A stretch of DNA of 64,000 nt from Microbulbifer guangxiensis. Its GTDB lineage: Bacteria; Pseudomonadota; Gammaproteobacteria; Pseudomonadales; Cellvibrionaceae. The DNA lies in contig NZ_JAJSAQ010000001.1 of assembly GCF_021729075.1 (NCBI RefSeq), positions 691,997 through 755,996 of the forward strand. Reading direction: 5' to 3'. A program made the translations under genes and the position numbers. Shown piece by piece: positions 33,213 through 42,242 of this stretch (positions are counted from its first letter, which is position 1; each line of letters begins with the position of its first letter). The notes under the pieces were generated by a model, which was given only the letters and a program-made list of their open reading frames with translations, was not told where the DNA came from and searched no databases.

Positions 33213-33558
33213 ACAGCAGGCGCCCTCTGCTGGCCTGCCACGGAGTCCTTTTCACAGGCTGGAATTGAAGCAAGATCTCGCAAATGCGAGAGCACCTCTT
33301 CCAGATCCTGCTGATAGCCTTATCTCAACGCTAATCCAACGAGCCCCTGAAAACTCAACTGGCACCCCCCCGAGCCTATGAACTTTTCGGTGAACCCTTC
33401 AGCCCGGTAACGCTGGCGGTTGATTTCGGAGTGTTCGCACTCCTGTTCCTGCTGACCAGCTTTTCCTGCTGAACGACCCCAGCAAGATCATGTAATGAAG
33501 ACTGCCGCTGAGGCTCAGGTCCGGTACCGCTGGCTACGCGTCGTTCCAGCGATTCCTT
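33213..33558. other. Intergenic region with a degenerate membrane-like reading frame
   Basis: A plus-strand frame starts at ATG 33284 (MREHLFQILLIALSQR), is broken by TAA at 33332, and resumes to a stop at 33470 as APPRAYELFGEPFSPV then TLAVDFGVFALLFLLTSFSC. The hydrophobic pattern looks protein-like, but there is no intact gene. The hairpin CTCGCA-AA-TGCGAG at 33277-33290 overlaps the ATG. Confidence 0.35.
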
Positions 33559-34653
33559 TCAGCTGCTCCTTTCAGCCGTTCGTGCCAGCCAGCGCCGGTA
33601 TTCCCCGGCCAGTCGGCTCCAGCACAGTGGTGACATATCCACCTGTGGCAGTGGTCGGCGCAACTTCGCTACCTCTGCCAGGGCGGTCAGCCGGTTGACT
33701 GCCTCACCGACCGAGCCATAGCGACACTGCGCGGGATAGTAATCCGGGTATGCCTGCTCGTCAGGCACCAGCGGAGAACAGCCGAGTGCGCAAGCCTCCA
33801 TCACTGCGAGGCCCTGGAATTCGTGGTGAGCGGTACTCAGGAAGACATGGCTGCCTCCCAGTAACTGCCGATAGGCTTCTGTCGAGGCCTGATAGCCCAG
33901 AGCCTGCAACTGCTGACCGAAGCGCCGACGAATCTCCTCAAACTCCGCGGGGCTGTTACGGAAGGACTCACCGAGCAGGTTCAGCCTGAACCCGATTCCG
34001 CGCTCCACAAGCCCGTCAAGGATCTGCAGCAGCCGTTCCGGCCCCTTGTCGTATTCCCAGCGCGCAGCCCAGGTGATTACCAGGGTCTCCTCCGGCAGCT
34101 CAGCCCGGGAACTGCCAGGTTGAAACAGGTCGTTCTCCACTGGAACCGGCAACACCCGGGACTTGCCCTCGACCTCCTCGCAGACACCCGTCGGCACGCA
34201 ATCCGGAAAGCGCTTGAGCAGGCGGCGGGCACCATCCAGCAGGGTCCGGCGATTAAATTCAGAGTTGAACAGCAACAGGTCAGCGCAGAGGGCCGTATAG
34301 ATATTCAGAAGCTGCGGTTCGACAGACTGGAACGCGTCTTTCGAGCGCGGGTAAGCGAACTGGTTTTCGTGAAAGTAGACCACCGTGGGCACCCGGGCGA
34401 TCTCCGGCACCAGGCCCCGCAGCGCCGACAGATCCGTCATCGAGGTGGCGACAATCAGGTCCCATGGCTGGCGGAGTTCGGCGGCATCCTCCCCCCTGCC
34501 CCAGCTCAGGCTGTTGCCGCGAATCCGCCAGCTGAAATAGCGCGGCGGCAGGGTCAGTACGGTCCATTGCCAGTCCGGAATCGCCTCGACCAGGCCGCGC
34601 CGCCAGTGCTTGTGGCTGCCGGCATCGTAGGCGGACAGGAGCAGGACCTTCAT
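33559..34653 (-). CDS. GTDC1/QTMAN-like glycosyltransferase (DUF3524)
   Basis: 364 residues. DUF3524 N-terminal domain: VLLLSAYDAGSHKHWRRGLVEAIPDWQWTVLTLPPRYFSWRIRGNSLSWG, PWDLIVATSMTDLSALRGLVPEIARVPTVVYFHENQFAYP, ADLLLFNSEFNRRTLLDG. A GT-B C-terminal domain follows: LVITWAARWEYDKGPERLLQILDGL, FRLNLLGESFRNSPAEFEEIRRRF, and VFLSTAHHEFQGLAVMEACALGCSPLVPDEQAYPDYYP, the donor-binding segment with the E-x7-E signature. Animal members (QTMAN) mannosylate queuosine at tRNA-Asp position 34, so the bacterial protein may modify tRNA, but this is not shown. No queuosine gene is adjacent; it lies 14 bases after an HIBADH-family gene on the same strand. Confidence 0.88.
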   Translation of the reverse strand: MKVLLLSAYDAGSHKHWRRGLVEAIPDWQWTVLTLPPRYFSWRIRGNSLSWGRGEDAAELRQPWDLIVATSMTDLSALRGLVPEIARVPTVVYFHENQFAYPRSKDAFQSVEPQLLNIYTALCADLLLFNSEFNRRTLLDGARRLLKRFPDCVPTGVCEEVEGKSRVLPVPVENDLFQPGSSRAELPEETLVITWAARWEYDKGPERLLQILDGLVERGIGFRLNLLGESFRNSPAEFEEIRRRFGQQLQALGYQASTEAYRQLLGGSHVFLSTAHHEFQGLAVMEACALGCSPLVPDEQAYPDYYPAQCRYGSVGEAVNRLTALAEVAKLRRPLPQVDMSPLCWSRLAGEYRRWLARTAERSS

Positions 34654-34667
34654 GGTGGAGGGGTGGG

Positions 34668-35561
34668 CTAATCTGTCTTGTCTTCGAAGGGGCGCACATG
34701 CATGAGCCGTGCGAACAGGCTGGAAGTATCCCAGCGGCCACCTCCGAGTGCCTGCACCTCACTGTAGAACTGGTCCACCAGCGCGGTCACTGGCAACAGG
34801 GCACCGTTGCGCTTGGCTTCGTCCAGCACGATGCCCAGGTCCTTGCGCATCCAATCGACTGCGAACCCGTGCTCGTATTCACCGGCCAACATGGTCTTGT
34901 AGCGATTCTCCATCTGCCAGCTCTGGGCAGCGCCCTTGGAGATCACCTCCACCACCTGTTCCGCGTCCAGGCCCGCCGCACGGGCGAAATGGAGCCCCTC
35001 GGCGAGTCCCTGTACGATACCGGCGATGCAGACCTGGTTGACCATTTTGCACAACTGGCCACTGCCCACCGGCCCCAGCAGGTTGGTGGCGCGGGCGTAG
35101 CACTGCAGAAAAGGCAGTGCGCGCTCATAATCCGCTTGTTCGCCGCCGACCATGATGGTCAGCGCACCATTCTCCGCGCCGGTCTGACCTCCGGAAACCG
35201 GAGCATCGAGGAAACCAATACCCCGCTCGGCACCTATGGCCGCCAGCTCACGGGCCACATCCGCCGAGGCGGTGGTGTGGTCCACGAACAGGCTGCCGGC
35301 CTGCATTCCCGCAAAAGCGCCCTGTTCACCGGTCACGACTTCCCGTAGATCGTTGTCATTGCCGACGCAGGCAAATACCAGTTCGGCACCACTGGCGGTT
35401 TCGGCCGGGGTTGCGAAGGCTTCCCCGGGATAGCTATCGAGCCATTGCCGGGCGCGGCTCGCAGTGCGGTTATAGACGCGCACGCTGTGGCCGGCGTTGG
35501 CCAGGAAGCCCGCCATCGGATACCCCATTACGCCGAGCCCGAGAAATGCGACAGTCGCCAT
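34668..35561 (-). CDS. NAD(P)-dependent beta-hydroxyacid dehydrogenase (HIBADH family)
   Basis: 297 residues. The Rossmann motif is VAFLGLGVMGYPMAGFLANAGH at about 4-25 (the family GLGxMGxxMA). FVDHTTASADVARELA, then the substrate site LDAPVSGGQTGAENGALTIMVGG, and GSGQLCKMVNQVCIAG with catalytic Lys. This covers 3-hydroxyisobutyrate, tartronate-semialdehyde and related substrates; the exact one cannot be told. It is followed by the QTMAN-like gene 14 bases downstream, and starts 3 bases before the uppP stop, so the three are probably one transcription unit with uppP and tsaB. Confidence 0.9.
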   Translation of the reverse strand: MATVAFLGLGVMGYPMAGFLANAGHSVRVYNRTASRARQWLDSYPGEAFATPAETASGAELVFACVGNDNDLREVVTGEQGAFAGMQAGSLFVDHTTASADVARELAAIGAERGIGFLDAPVSGGQTGAENGALTIMVGGEQADYERALPFLQCYARATNLLGPVGSGQLCKMVNQVCIAGIVQGLAEGLHFARAAGLDAEQVVEVISKGAAQSWQMENRYKTMLAGEYEHGFAVDWMRKDLGIVLDEAKRNGALLPVTALVDQFYSEVQALGGGRWDTSSLFARLMHVRPFEDKTD

Positions 35562-35564
35562 GGT

Positions 35565-36362
35565 TTACCCCCAGATCATCCAGATCAGTGCCGCACCCAG
35601 CAACAGGCGATAAATCGCGAACGGCGCCATGCCGATGCGGCTGATAAATTGCAGGAAAAAGTGAATACACAGGTAGGCGCTGATACCCGACAGCACCGTG
35701 CCCAACAGGATATCCCCCCAGGGCACAGCATCGAGGGACAGCAGGTCAAAAGTCAGCAGCATGGCGCTCAGCGCAATCACCGGAATCGACATCAGGAACG
35801 AGAAGCGCGCGGCGTCCTCGCGCTTCATTCCCAGCATCAGGCCCGCCGTCATGGTAATGCCGGACCGCGAGGTACCGGGGATCAGAGCGAGCGCCTGGGC
35901 GAGACCGATCATCAGCGCCTTTTTCCAGTTGAGATCTGCGAGGGACTCCTTGCGCCGTCCGAAAACATCCGCCCACCAGAGCAACAAGCCGAAGCCGATG
36001 GTGGTGGCGGCAATCACCGCGGCCGAACGCAAGTGGGTCTCGATAAACCCCTTGAATGCCAGGCCAATGAGACCGGCGGGTATGGTCGCCAGCACGATCA
36101 GCCAGGCGAGCCGACCGTCATCGGTGAAGCGGTTATTCACCAGTCCGCCCAGACCATCGCGGAGCAGAGCCCAGACTTCACTGCGGAAATAGATAATGAC
36201 CGCCGTCAGGGAGCCGAAGTGCACCGCCACATCAAAGGCGAGCCCCTGATCGGGCCAGCCAAGCACTTCCTTCGGCAGGATCAGGTGGGCCGAGCTGGAA
36301 ATGGGCAAAAACTCGGTAAGGCCCTGGATCAGGGCCAGGATAACGATATGAAAAAATTCCAT
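35565..36362 (-). CDS. uppP: Undecaprenyl-diphosphatase
   Basis: Inner-membrane phosphatase that recycles undecaprenyl pyrophosphate for peptidoglycan and other cell-wall polymers. 265 residues, eight hydrophobic segments. The two catalytic blocks are [19 protein letters not shown] (Glu and Ser/His) at about 12-30 and [37 protein letters not shown] with PGTSRSG. Ends with the [18 protein letters not shown] helix. It lies 6 bases after tsaB and overlaps nothing. UppP confers bacitracin tolerance when abundant. Confidence 0.96.
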   Translation of the reverse strand: MEFFHIVILALIQGLTEFLPISSSAHLILPKEVLGWPDQGLAFDVAVHFGSLTAVIIYFRSEVWALLRDGLGGLVNNRFTDDGRLAWLIVLATIPAGLIGLAFKGFIETHLRSAAVIAATTIGFGLLLWWADVFGRRKESLADLNWKKALMIGLAQALALIPGTSRSGITMTAGLMLGMKREDAARFSFLMSIPVIALSAMLLTFDLLSLDAVPWGDILLGTVLSGISAYLCIHFFLQFISRIGMAPFAIYRLLLGAALIWMIWG

Positions 36363-36368
36363 GGATGG

Positions 36369-37067
36369 TTACTGCGAACGGATTTTTTGTCGTTTTTGCC
36401 AGGTGATTTCGTCGCGCAGGTAAAGCGGCTCCAGCTCCTCTGCACGCACACTGACCCCGTTTTGCCACAACAGTGCTGCCAGCTCGGCAATATCCCGGGC
36501 GTGGATCAGAGCCTCCACCTCCACAGCCCGGACCGGTGCCTGAGCCAGTTCTTCATAATGCCAGCCGGGCCCCACGCCATAGAGCTCCTGCGGCAGGTCG
36601 GATTCGCGCAATTGCTGCGCTGCCTGCGCGGGATCCTGTACTGCCTCAGGTAACAGGCTGCAGTTGGGGGCTTTCGGCGAGTATACGCCCCAGTACACCT
36701 GCCCCATGCGGGCATCCAGTGCCGCCACCACCGGAGCCTGCTGCCACTCCGGATGCTGCCGGTGCGCTCCGGCCGCCAGTGCGGCCAGGCTCGAGACGGG
36801 CACCACGGGCTTGTCGGCGGCAAAAGCCAGACCCTGTACGCAGCTGATCGCGATGCGCAGGCCGGTAAATGAGCCCGGACCACGACTGACCGCAAACGCA
36901 TCCAGCTGAGCAATTTCCACACCGCCCTGGGCCAGTACCTCGTCGACCATCGGCAGGAGCCGGCGGGTATGATCCCGCTCTGCCCTGACGAACTGCTCGG
37001 TAACCCGGCCGTCTTCATAGAGGGCAACGGAACAGGCGCCAGAGGTGGTATCCAGGGCTAGTAATTT
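36369..37067 (-). CDS. tsaB: tRNA threonylcarbamoyladenosine biosynthesis protein TsaB
   Basis: Scaffold partner of TsaD and TsaE in t6A37 tRNA modification. ASKHA fold: KLLALDTTSGACSVALYEDGRVTEQ, RLLPMVDEVLAQ, DAFAVSRGPGSFTGLRIAISCVQGLAFA, PVVPVSSLAALAAGA, VVAALDARMGQVYWGVY. With GTG 37067 as start the protein is 233 residues, close to the family length of 231; an upstream GTG at 37112 would add 15 residues and is less likely. Sua5, which makes the carbamoyl-AMP, is at 4420-5436. Immediately downstream lies uppP (6-base gap). Confidence 0.92.
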   Translation of the reverse strand, partial: KLLALDTTSGACSVALYEDGRVTEQFVRAERDHTRRLLPMVDEVLAQGGVEIAQLDAFAVSRGPGSFTGLRIAISCVQGLAFAADKPVVPVSSLAALAAGAHRQHPEWQQAPVVAALDARMGQVYWGVYSPKAPNCSLLPEAVQDPAQAAQQLRESDLPQELYGVGPGWHYEELAQAPVRAVEVEALIHARDIAELAALLWQNGVSVRAEELEPLYLRDEITWQKRQKIRSQ

Positions 37068-37193
37068 CACGGGTAACTCGGCTGACAACTTCTCGGGGGC
37101 GAATTGTGGCACGGTCGGGGGAGAGAGTCATGTTTACGGGTCCCACTTGCAGGGAAAGGCCCGGCTGAAAGGCAGTGGAGCCCGCTGAAACAG

Positions 37194-37216
37194 AAAAGCC
37201 CCGCTGAGCGGGGCTT
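37194..37216 (-). terminator. Terminator of the AlgP-like gene
   Basis: AGCCCCGC-TCA-GCGGGGCT on the minus strand followed by TTTTCTG. Perfect 8-bp stem, 65 bases after the stop at 37281. Confidence 0.85.
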
Positions 37217-37280
37217 CTGGCTGCACCTTATCCAGACCCTGTCCAGCCACCGGCGTGGTTGGCAGGCCCTGAAGGGGACA

Positions 37281-38042
37281 TTACTGCTTCTTTGGCGGAC
37301 GGCCGCGGCGAGCCATGGTCTTTTTGGCTGTGGCCTTGGTCTTGGCCGCCTTGGGCGGACGACCGCGGCGAGCGGACTTCTTCGGTCGACCGGGAGTTTT
37401 CTTGGTAGCCGCCTTCTTGGCTGCGCTCTTCTTCGCAGCTGCCTTCTTGGGTCGACCAGCCTTCTTCTTGGCCGACTTTTTGGCTGCCTTTTTGGCTTCA
37501 GCCTTGGCCTTGGCCGCCGCTTTCTTCTCCAGGGCCTTGGCCTTGGCCGCCGCCTTCTTGGCCGAGGCCTTCAGCTTGGCCTGAGCCTTTTTCTCGGCAG
37601 CCTTCACCTTCTTGGCATCAGCCTTGGCGCGGGTCTTTCTCCAGCGGCTTTCAAATGCCTTCACCGCTGCCGCCAGATCCTTCTCGGCTTTATCGGAGAG
37701 CTTCGCAGCCATATCGCTGATTTTTGCCTTGGCAGCTTCTTCCGCCTGGCGAACCGAATCCATCGCCTTGGCCTTCGCCAGTTCCACCTTGGCCGATGCC
37801 ACCTTGGCGCGCAAATCCTTCGCCTTGGCATTTGCGCTGGTCAGGGCTTTCTTTGCAGCGGCGGTACCGGTTTTCTGTGCCCGCTCACGCGCCTTGGCAA
37901 CCCGATCCATCTGGGTGTCCAGGGACTTGGTTGCGGACTCCACTGCTTTTTCAGCTTTGCTGACGACCGGTGAAACGGCTGCTGTGGCTTTTGCCTTCGC
38001 AGGGCGTTTGGCCTGCTTTCTCTTCTTCGCTACTCGTGCCAT
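37281..38042 (-). CDS. AlgP/histone-H1-like DNA-binding protein with AT-hooks
   Basis: 253 residues, about 60 percent Lys plus Ala, no Cys or Tyr. The N-terminal 110 residues form a coiled-coil-like region (AEKAVESATKSLDTQMDRVAKARERAQ, EEAAKAKISDMAAKLSDKAEKDLAAAVKAFESRW), similar to the N-terminus of Pseudomonas AlgP/AlgR3. The C-terminal half is a Lys/Ala repeat like eukaryotic histone H1. Four AT-hook-type GRP cores are present: GRPKK at about 196 and 218, and RRGRPPK at about 226 and 246. AlgP was linked to alginate gene transcription. The start ATG has AGGAG 8 bases upstream. It is a single gene with its own terminator. Confidence 0.85.
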   Translation of the reverse strand: MARVAKKRKQAKRPAKAKATAAVSPVVSKAEKAVESATKSLDTQMDRVAKARERAQKTGTAAAKKALTSANAKAKDLRAKVASAKVELAKAKAMDSVRQAEEAAKAKISDMAAKLSDKAEKDLAAAVKAFESRWRKTRAKADAKKVKAAEKKAQAKLKASAKKAAAKAKALEKKAAAKAKAEAKKAAKKSAKKKAGRPKKAAAKKSAAKKAATKKTPGRPKKSARRGRPPKAAKTKATAKKTMARRGRPPKKQ

Positions 38043-38329
38043 CCCTTGTCTCCTGTCAGAGTCGGAAAACTACCTCTGCAATCAATCTGAAAGTGTGCTG
38101 GCAGTATTGCCGTTTTGCTGCCCCGGGACTTTTTACCCACCTCCCGGGCTTTAATTGCAGCAAGCCGCAACGTTGTAAACGCTGCAACTTTATCAAAGTT
38201 AATAAAAAAAAATTGCTTTGCAAGGAAAAAGGGAAAAAAAACCGTGTTTAGGCCAATAAAAAATAACTTTTGCGGAAATTTGCCGCCGCCAATCCAATTA
38301 AAGGGGCGGCAAACAGGAATCCCTATCGT
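38043..38329. other. AT-rich intergenic region
   Basis: 287 bases between hemH and the AlgP-like gene, markedly AT-rich from about 38190 to 38280 (runs of A, AAAAAAATTGC, AAAAAATAAC). It contains CAACTTTATCAAAGTTAA, an inverted repeat. Promoter of the AlgP-like gene (minus strand) is expected here. No coding signal seen. Confidence 0.4.
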
Positions 38330-39340
38330 TCAGCCGGATACTTTTGAGAACTGAGGAAGCCTCTCTTCAACAATCCGGGCCAGGGTTTCAATATGATCAG
38401 GGCGGATATTCAGAGCGGGGATATAGCGATACTCCCCCCCACCGGCTTCGACAAAATTAGCGCGATTCTCCTCCGCGATTTCCTCGATGGTCTCCAGGCA
38501 ATCCGCCGCAAACGCCGGACAGATAACATCGACGCTCTCCAGGCCCTGCTTGCCCCACTCGATGAGTGTTTTATCCGTATAAGGCTGCAGCCATTCAGCC
38601 TTGCCGAAGCGGGACTGGAAGCAGAGTTGCCAGCGATCCTTTTCCAGCCCCAGTTCCGCCGCCAGGTGCTCGGCAGTTCCCCGGCATTGATCGTAATAGG
38701 GATCGCCCTTGTCCACATTTGCCTTGGGAATACCATGGAAAGACAGCAGCAGTTTTTTCGCCGCACCGTGCTTTTCCCAGTGTTCACGTACGGAATTTGC
38801 CAGGGCACGCACGTACATGGGGTGCCGGTAATAATCGTGCACCAGGGAGATATTCGGAATATTGCGGCTGTGGCGATAGATTTGCGCCACCTGATCGTAA
38901 ATAGAACCTGTTGTGGTCGCCGAGTACTGTGGATACAGAGGAAAAACCATAAAGGAATCAAAGCCTTCCCGCTGCAGACGCTCTATGACATCACAAAGCC
39001 GGGGATCGCCATAAGTCATGGCAAAGTCGACACGGACGTCCGGGCGCTTCTGCCACAGCCGCTCCTGCAATAATTCGGCCTGGCGGCGGGTGTAGTAAAA
39101 CAGCGGAGCACCCTTCACCGGCTCGCCATCCAGGCCGGTGTTCCAGATTTCCGCATAGGCCGGCGCGATACGCGCGGGCCTGAGGGGCAGGATGATCCCG
39201 TGCAGTATGGGCAACCAGGCCAGGCGGGGGATTTCCACCACTCGCGGATCGGAGAGGAACTCCCGCAGGAATTGTCGCACCGCCGGGGCGCTCGGCTCAG
39301 CAGGAGTCCCCAGGTTCATCAGGATGACCGCTGTCGACAT
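38330..39340 (-). CDS. hemH: Ferrochelatase
   Basis: Inserts Fe2+ into protoporphyrin IX, the last haem step, membrane-associated. 336 residues from the ATG at 39340 (MSTAVILMNLGTPAEPSAPAVRQFLREFLSDPRVVEIPRL); a longer frame upstream lacks homology. Hallmarks: MTYGDPRLCDVIERLQREGFDSFMVFPLYPQYSATTTGSIYDQV, LLLSFHGIPKANVDKGDPYYDQC with the metal-site His, FQSRFGKAEWLQPYTDKTLIEWGKQG and VICPAFAADCLETIEEIAEENRANF. In the SVDVICPAFAADCLETIEE block the conserved GPxFxxDCLETLEEI motif is clear. It lies downstream of adk on the same strand after a terminator at 39429-39456. Confidence 0.96.
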   Translation of the reverse strand: MSTAVILMNLGTPAEPSAPAVRQFLREFLSDPRVVEIPRLAWLPILHGIILPLRPARIAPAYAEIWNTGLDGEPVKGAPLFYYTRRQAELLQERLWQKRPDVRVDFAMTYGDPRLCDVIERLQREGFDSFMVFPLYPQYSATTTGSIYDQVAQIYRHSRNIPNISLVHDYYRHPMYVRALANSVREHWEKHGAAKKLLLSFHGIPKANVDKGDPYYDQCRGTAEHLAAELGLEKDRWQLCFQSRFGKAEWLQPYTDKTLIEWGKQGLESVDVICPAFAADCLETIEEIAEENRANFVEAGGGEYRYIPALNIRPDHIETLARIVEERLPQFSKVSG

Positions 39341-39428
39341 GTATTTGATCCTATCGGTAATCGGTGTGAGCAGAAAATCAGTCACGCAAAAGGCTACACC
39401 ATCCGCCATTTGCGCGCTGGACGGACAC

Positions 39429-39456
39429 AAAAAAGCCCCCAGGGCGGGGGCTCTTT
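39429..39456 (-). terminator. Terminator of adk
   Basis: AGCCCCC-5 nt-GGGGGCT with A- and T-runs on both sides, so it can act on both strands; on the minus strand it follows the adk stop by about 24 bases. Confidence 0.85.
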
Positions 39457-39479
39457 TACGATCGGTGAGGCAGACTGGA

Positions 39480-40151
<672 letters not shown>

Positions 40152-40367
40152 TTATCGGACGTGCCAATGCCCGCCGCGCCAAAAGAGCGCTACCTTACAC
40201 GCTGCCCCTGACTAGGGCAAGGTTGCCGAACGCCCTCCCGGCCCCGCCGGCAGGGGCATACAGCCAACCAGGACGATAACTGAACAACCAGTCACAAGCC
40301 CGTGACTATGCTCATTATCGTGGGTGCCTACACACCATATCGCCCTGCCCATCGAAGGGGATAACCG

Positions 40368-41363
40368 ATGAAGATCGCCGTTTTCAATGCCCGCAGCTAT
40401 GACAAGCGTTACTTCGATCGCTACAACCGTCAGCATCGCCATGAATTGCATTATGTGGATACGCACCTGGACGAGCAAACACTCGTCCTGGCTGACGATG
40501 CCGAGGTCATCTGTGTATTCGTGAACGACCCGGTCCCGAAACCACTGCTGAAACGCATGCGGGAAAGGGGCATCCGTATGCTGGCACTGCGCTCTGCGGG
40601 ATTCAATCACGTGGATATCGCCGCGGCCAACGAGCTGGGCATTCTGGTGGCCAACGTGCCCGGATACTCCCCCTATGCGGTCGCCGAACATGCCGTTGGC
40701 ATGATCCTCGCCCTGATCCGACGCCTGGTGCGAGCCCAGGCTCGTGTTCGCGAGGGAAATTTTTCCCTCGAGGGCTTGATGGGCTTTGATTTGCACGGCA
40801 AGACCGTGGGGATTGTGGGCACCGGCAAGATCGGCTCGGTGTTTGCCCGCATCATGCACGGTTTTGGCTGCGAACTGCTTGGCTGCGACCCGGTGGAGAG
40901 CGAGGACTGTCGCACACTTGGCATGCGTTACGTGAATTTCGATACGCTTTGCAGGAATTCTGACATCATCTCCCTGCACTGCCCGCTGTTGCCCGATACC
41001 CGTCACCTGGTGAATGAAAAGGCGATCAGCGAGATGCGTGACCGGGTGTGCCTGATCAACACTTCCCGGGGCGGTGTGATCGATACCGCGGCGATTATCC
41101 GCGGGCTCAAGTCCGGCAAAATTGGCTACCTGGGACTGGACGTTTACGAGGAAGAGGAAGACCTGTTCTTCGAGGATCACTCCGACTCGGTGATCAGCGA
41201 CGACGTATTTGCGCGACTGCTGACGTTCAACAATGTCATGGTAACCGGCCACCAGGCCTACTTCACCCATGAAGCGATCAGCAATATCACCAGGGCCACG
41301 CTGGAGAATGTCGGGGAATTCGAAAAAACCGGCAACTGCACCAACCGGCTGGTCGCCGGCTGA
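40368..41363 (+). CDS. ldhA: D-2-hydroxyacid dehydrogenase, LdhA-like (fermentative D-lactate dehydrogenase type)
   Basis: Reduces pyruvate to D-lactate with NADH in its best-known members. 331 residues. Catalytic residues Arg, Glu, His are visible: NTSRGGVIDTAAIIRGLKSGKIGYLGLDVYEEEEDLFFED and MVTGHQAYFTHEAISNI. The Rossmann motif is GKTVGIVGTGKIGSVFARIMHGFGCELLGCDP. N-terminal VFNARSYDKRYFDRYNRQH and RSAGFNHVDIAAANELGILVANVPGYSPYAVAEHAVGMILALIRRL are typical of bacterial LdhA rather than PdxB/SerA. In Pseudomonas ldhA is beside gacS; here it is about 4 kb from barA with mazG, relA and cysM between. Confidence 0.88.
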   Translation: MKIAVFNARSYDKRYFDRYNRQHRHELHYVDTHLDEQTLVLADDAEVICVFVNDPVPKPLLKRMRERGIRMLALRSAGFNHVDIAAANELGILVANVPGYSPYAVAEHAVGMILALIRRLVRAQARVREGNFSLEGLMGFDLHGKTVGIVGTGKIGSVFARIMHGFGCELLGCDPVESEDCRTLGMRYVNFDTLCRNSDIISLHCPLLPDTRHLVNEKAISEMRDRVCLINTSRGGVIDTAAIIRGLKSGKIGYLGLDVYEEEEDLFFEDHSDSVISDDVFARLLTFNNVMVTGHQAYFTHEAISNITRATLENVGEFEKTGNCTNRLVAG

Positions 41364-41393
41364 TCTCCCCGGGCCGGGCGTGCCCCGGCCGCG

Positions 41394-42215
41394 CTATTTC
41401 AGCCCGTTCTCCTGCCCCTTGGCCTGGTTCCAGAGCTGATCCAGCTCCTCCAGGGGTGCATCGGACGGCTGGCGCCCCTGCGCCTGCAGTTCCCGCTCAA
41501 CGATGTTGAAACGTCGTTCAAACTTGCGGTTGCAATGCCGCAGTGCAGTCTCCGGGTCCACATTCAGGTGGCGCGCGGCATTGACGCAGGAAAACAGGAG
41601 ATCACCCAGCTCCTCCCGGACGTGCTCCCGATCTTCCGAGGCAATGGCAGCACGCAATTCAGCGATCTCTTCCTCAATTTTCGCCAGCACACCATCCACT
41701 GCGGGCCAGTCGAAGCCGACCCCGGCGGCCCGCTTTTGCAGCTTGGCGGCGCGGGTCAGCGCGGGCAGCCCTGCCGCTACACCGTCGAGTGTGCCGCCCT
41801 CACCCCTGGCATCGCGCTCCCCGGCCTTGATGGCTTCCCAGTTTTGCTTCACCTGAGCCTCGTCCACTGCCCCGCCGCGGTTATCACCGTACAGTTCGCC
41901 ACTGGGAAAAACGTGGGGATGTCGCCGGACCAGCTTGCGCACCAGGGTGTCGACGATACGGGAAAAATCGAAGTGCCCGGCCTCGCGTCCCAGCTGCGCA
42001 TAGAAAATCACCTGAAAGAGCAGATCCCCCAGTTCCTCATGCAGGTGCTCGAAGTCCTCCTTCTCGATGGCCTCCGCAACCTCGTAGGCCTCTTCGATGG
42101 TCGAAGGCACGATGGTGGAGAAATCCTGTTTCAAATCCCAGGGGCAGCCGCCATCCGGACTGCGCAGCTGCGCCATGAGGAAAAGCAGGTCGTCAACGGA
42201 GTAATGTGCTTCCAT
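41394..42215 (-). CDS. mazG: Nucleoside triphosphate pyrophosphohydrolase MazG
   Basis: Hydrolyses NTPs and dNTPs to monophosphate and PPi; lowers ppGpp-dependent responses in E. coli. 273 residues with two MazG domains: DLLFLMAQLRSPDGGCPWDLKQDFSTIVPSTIEEAYEVAEAIEKEDFEHLHEELGDLLFQVIFYAQLGRE and VLAKIEEEIAELRAAIASEDREHVREELGDLLFSCVNAARHLNVDPETALRHCNRKFERRF. The metal site EExxE-x-ExxD appears in both (EEAYE, EELGD). It overlaps nothing and follows relA by 27 bases, consistent with cotranscription. Confidence 0.96.
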   Translation of the reverse strand: MEAHYSVDDLLFLMAQLRSPDGGCPWDLKQDFSTIVPSTIEEAYEVAEAIEKEDFEHLHEELGDLLFQVIFYAQLGREAGHFDFSRIVDTLVRKLVRRHPHVFPSGELYGDNRGGAVDEAQVKQNWEAIKAGERDARGEGGTLDGVAAGLPALTRAAKLQKRAAGVGFDWPAVDGVLAKIEEEIAELRAAIASEDREHVREELGDLLFSCVNAARHLNVDPETALRHCNRKFERRFNIVERELQAQGRQPSDAPLEELDQLWNQAKGQENGLK

Positions 42216-42242
42216 GGTCGGGTCCCTTTCCGCCAGTGGCCG

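Noticed and set aside
41369-41392. GC-rich hairpin between ldhA-like and mazG
   Set aside because: Imperfect stem (GGGCCGGGC-GT-GCCCCGGCC) without T-tracts; insufficient to call a terminator.
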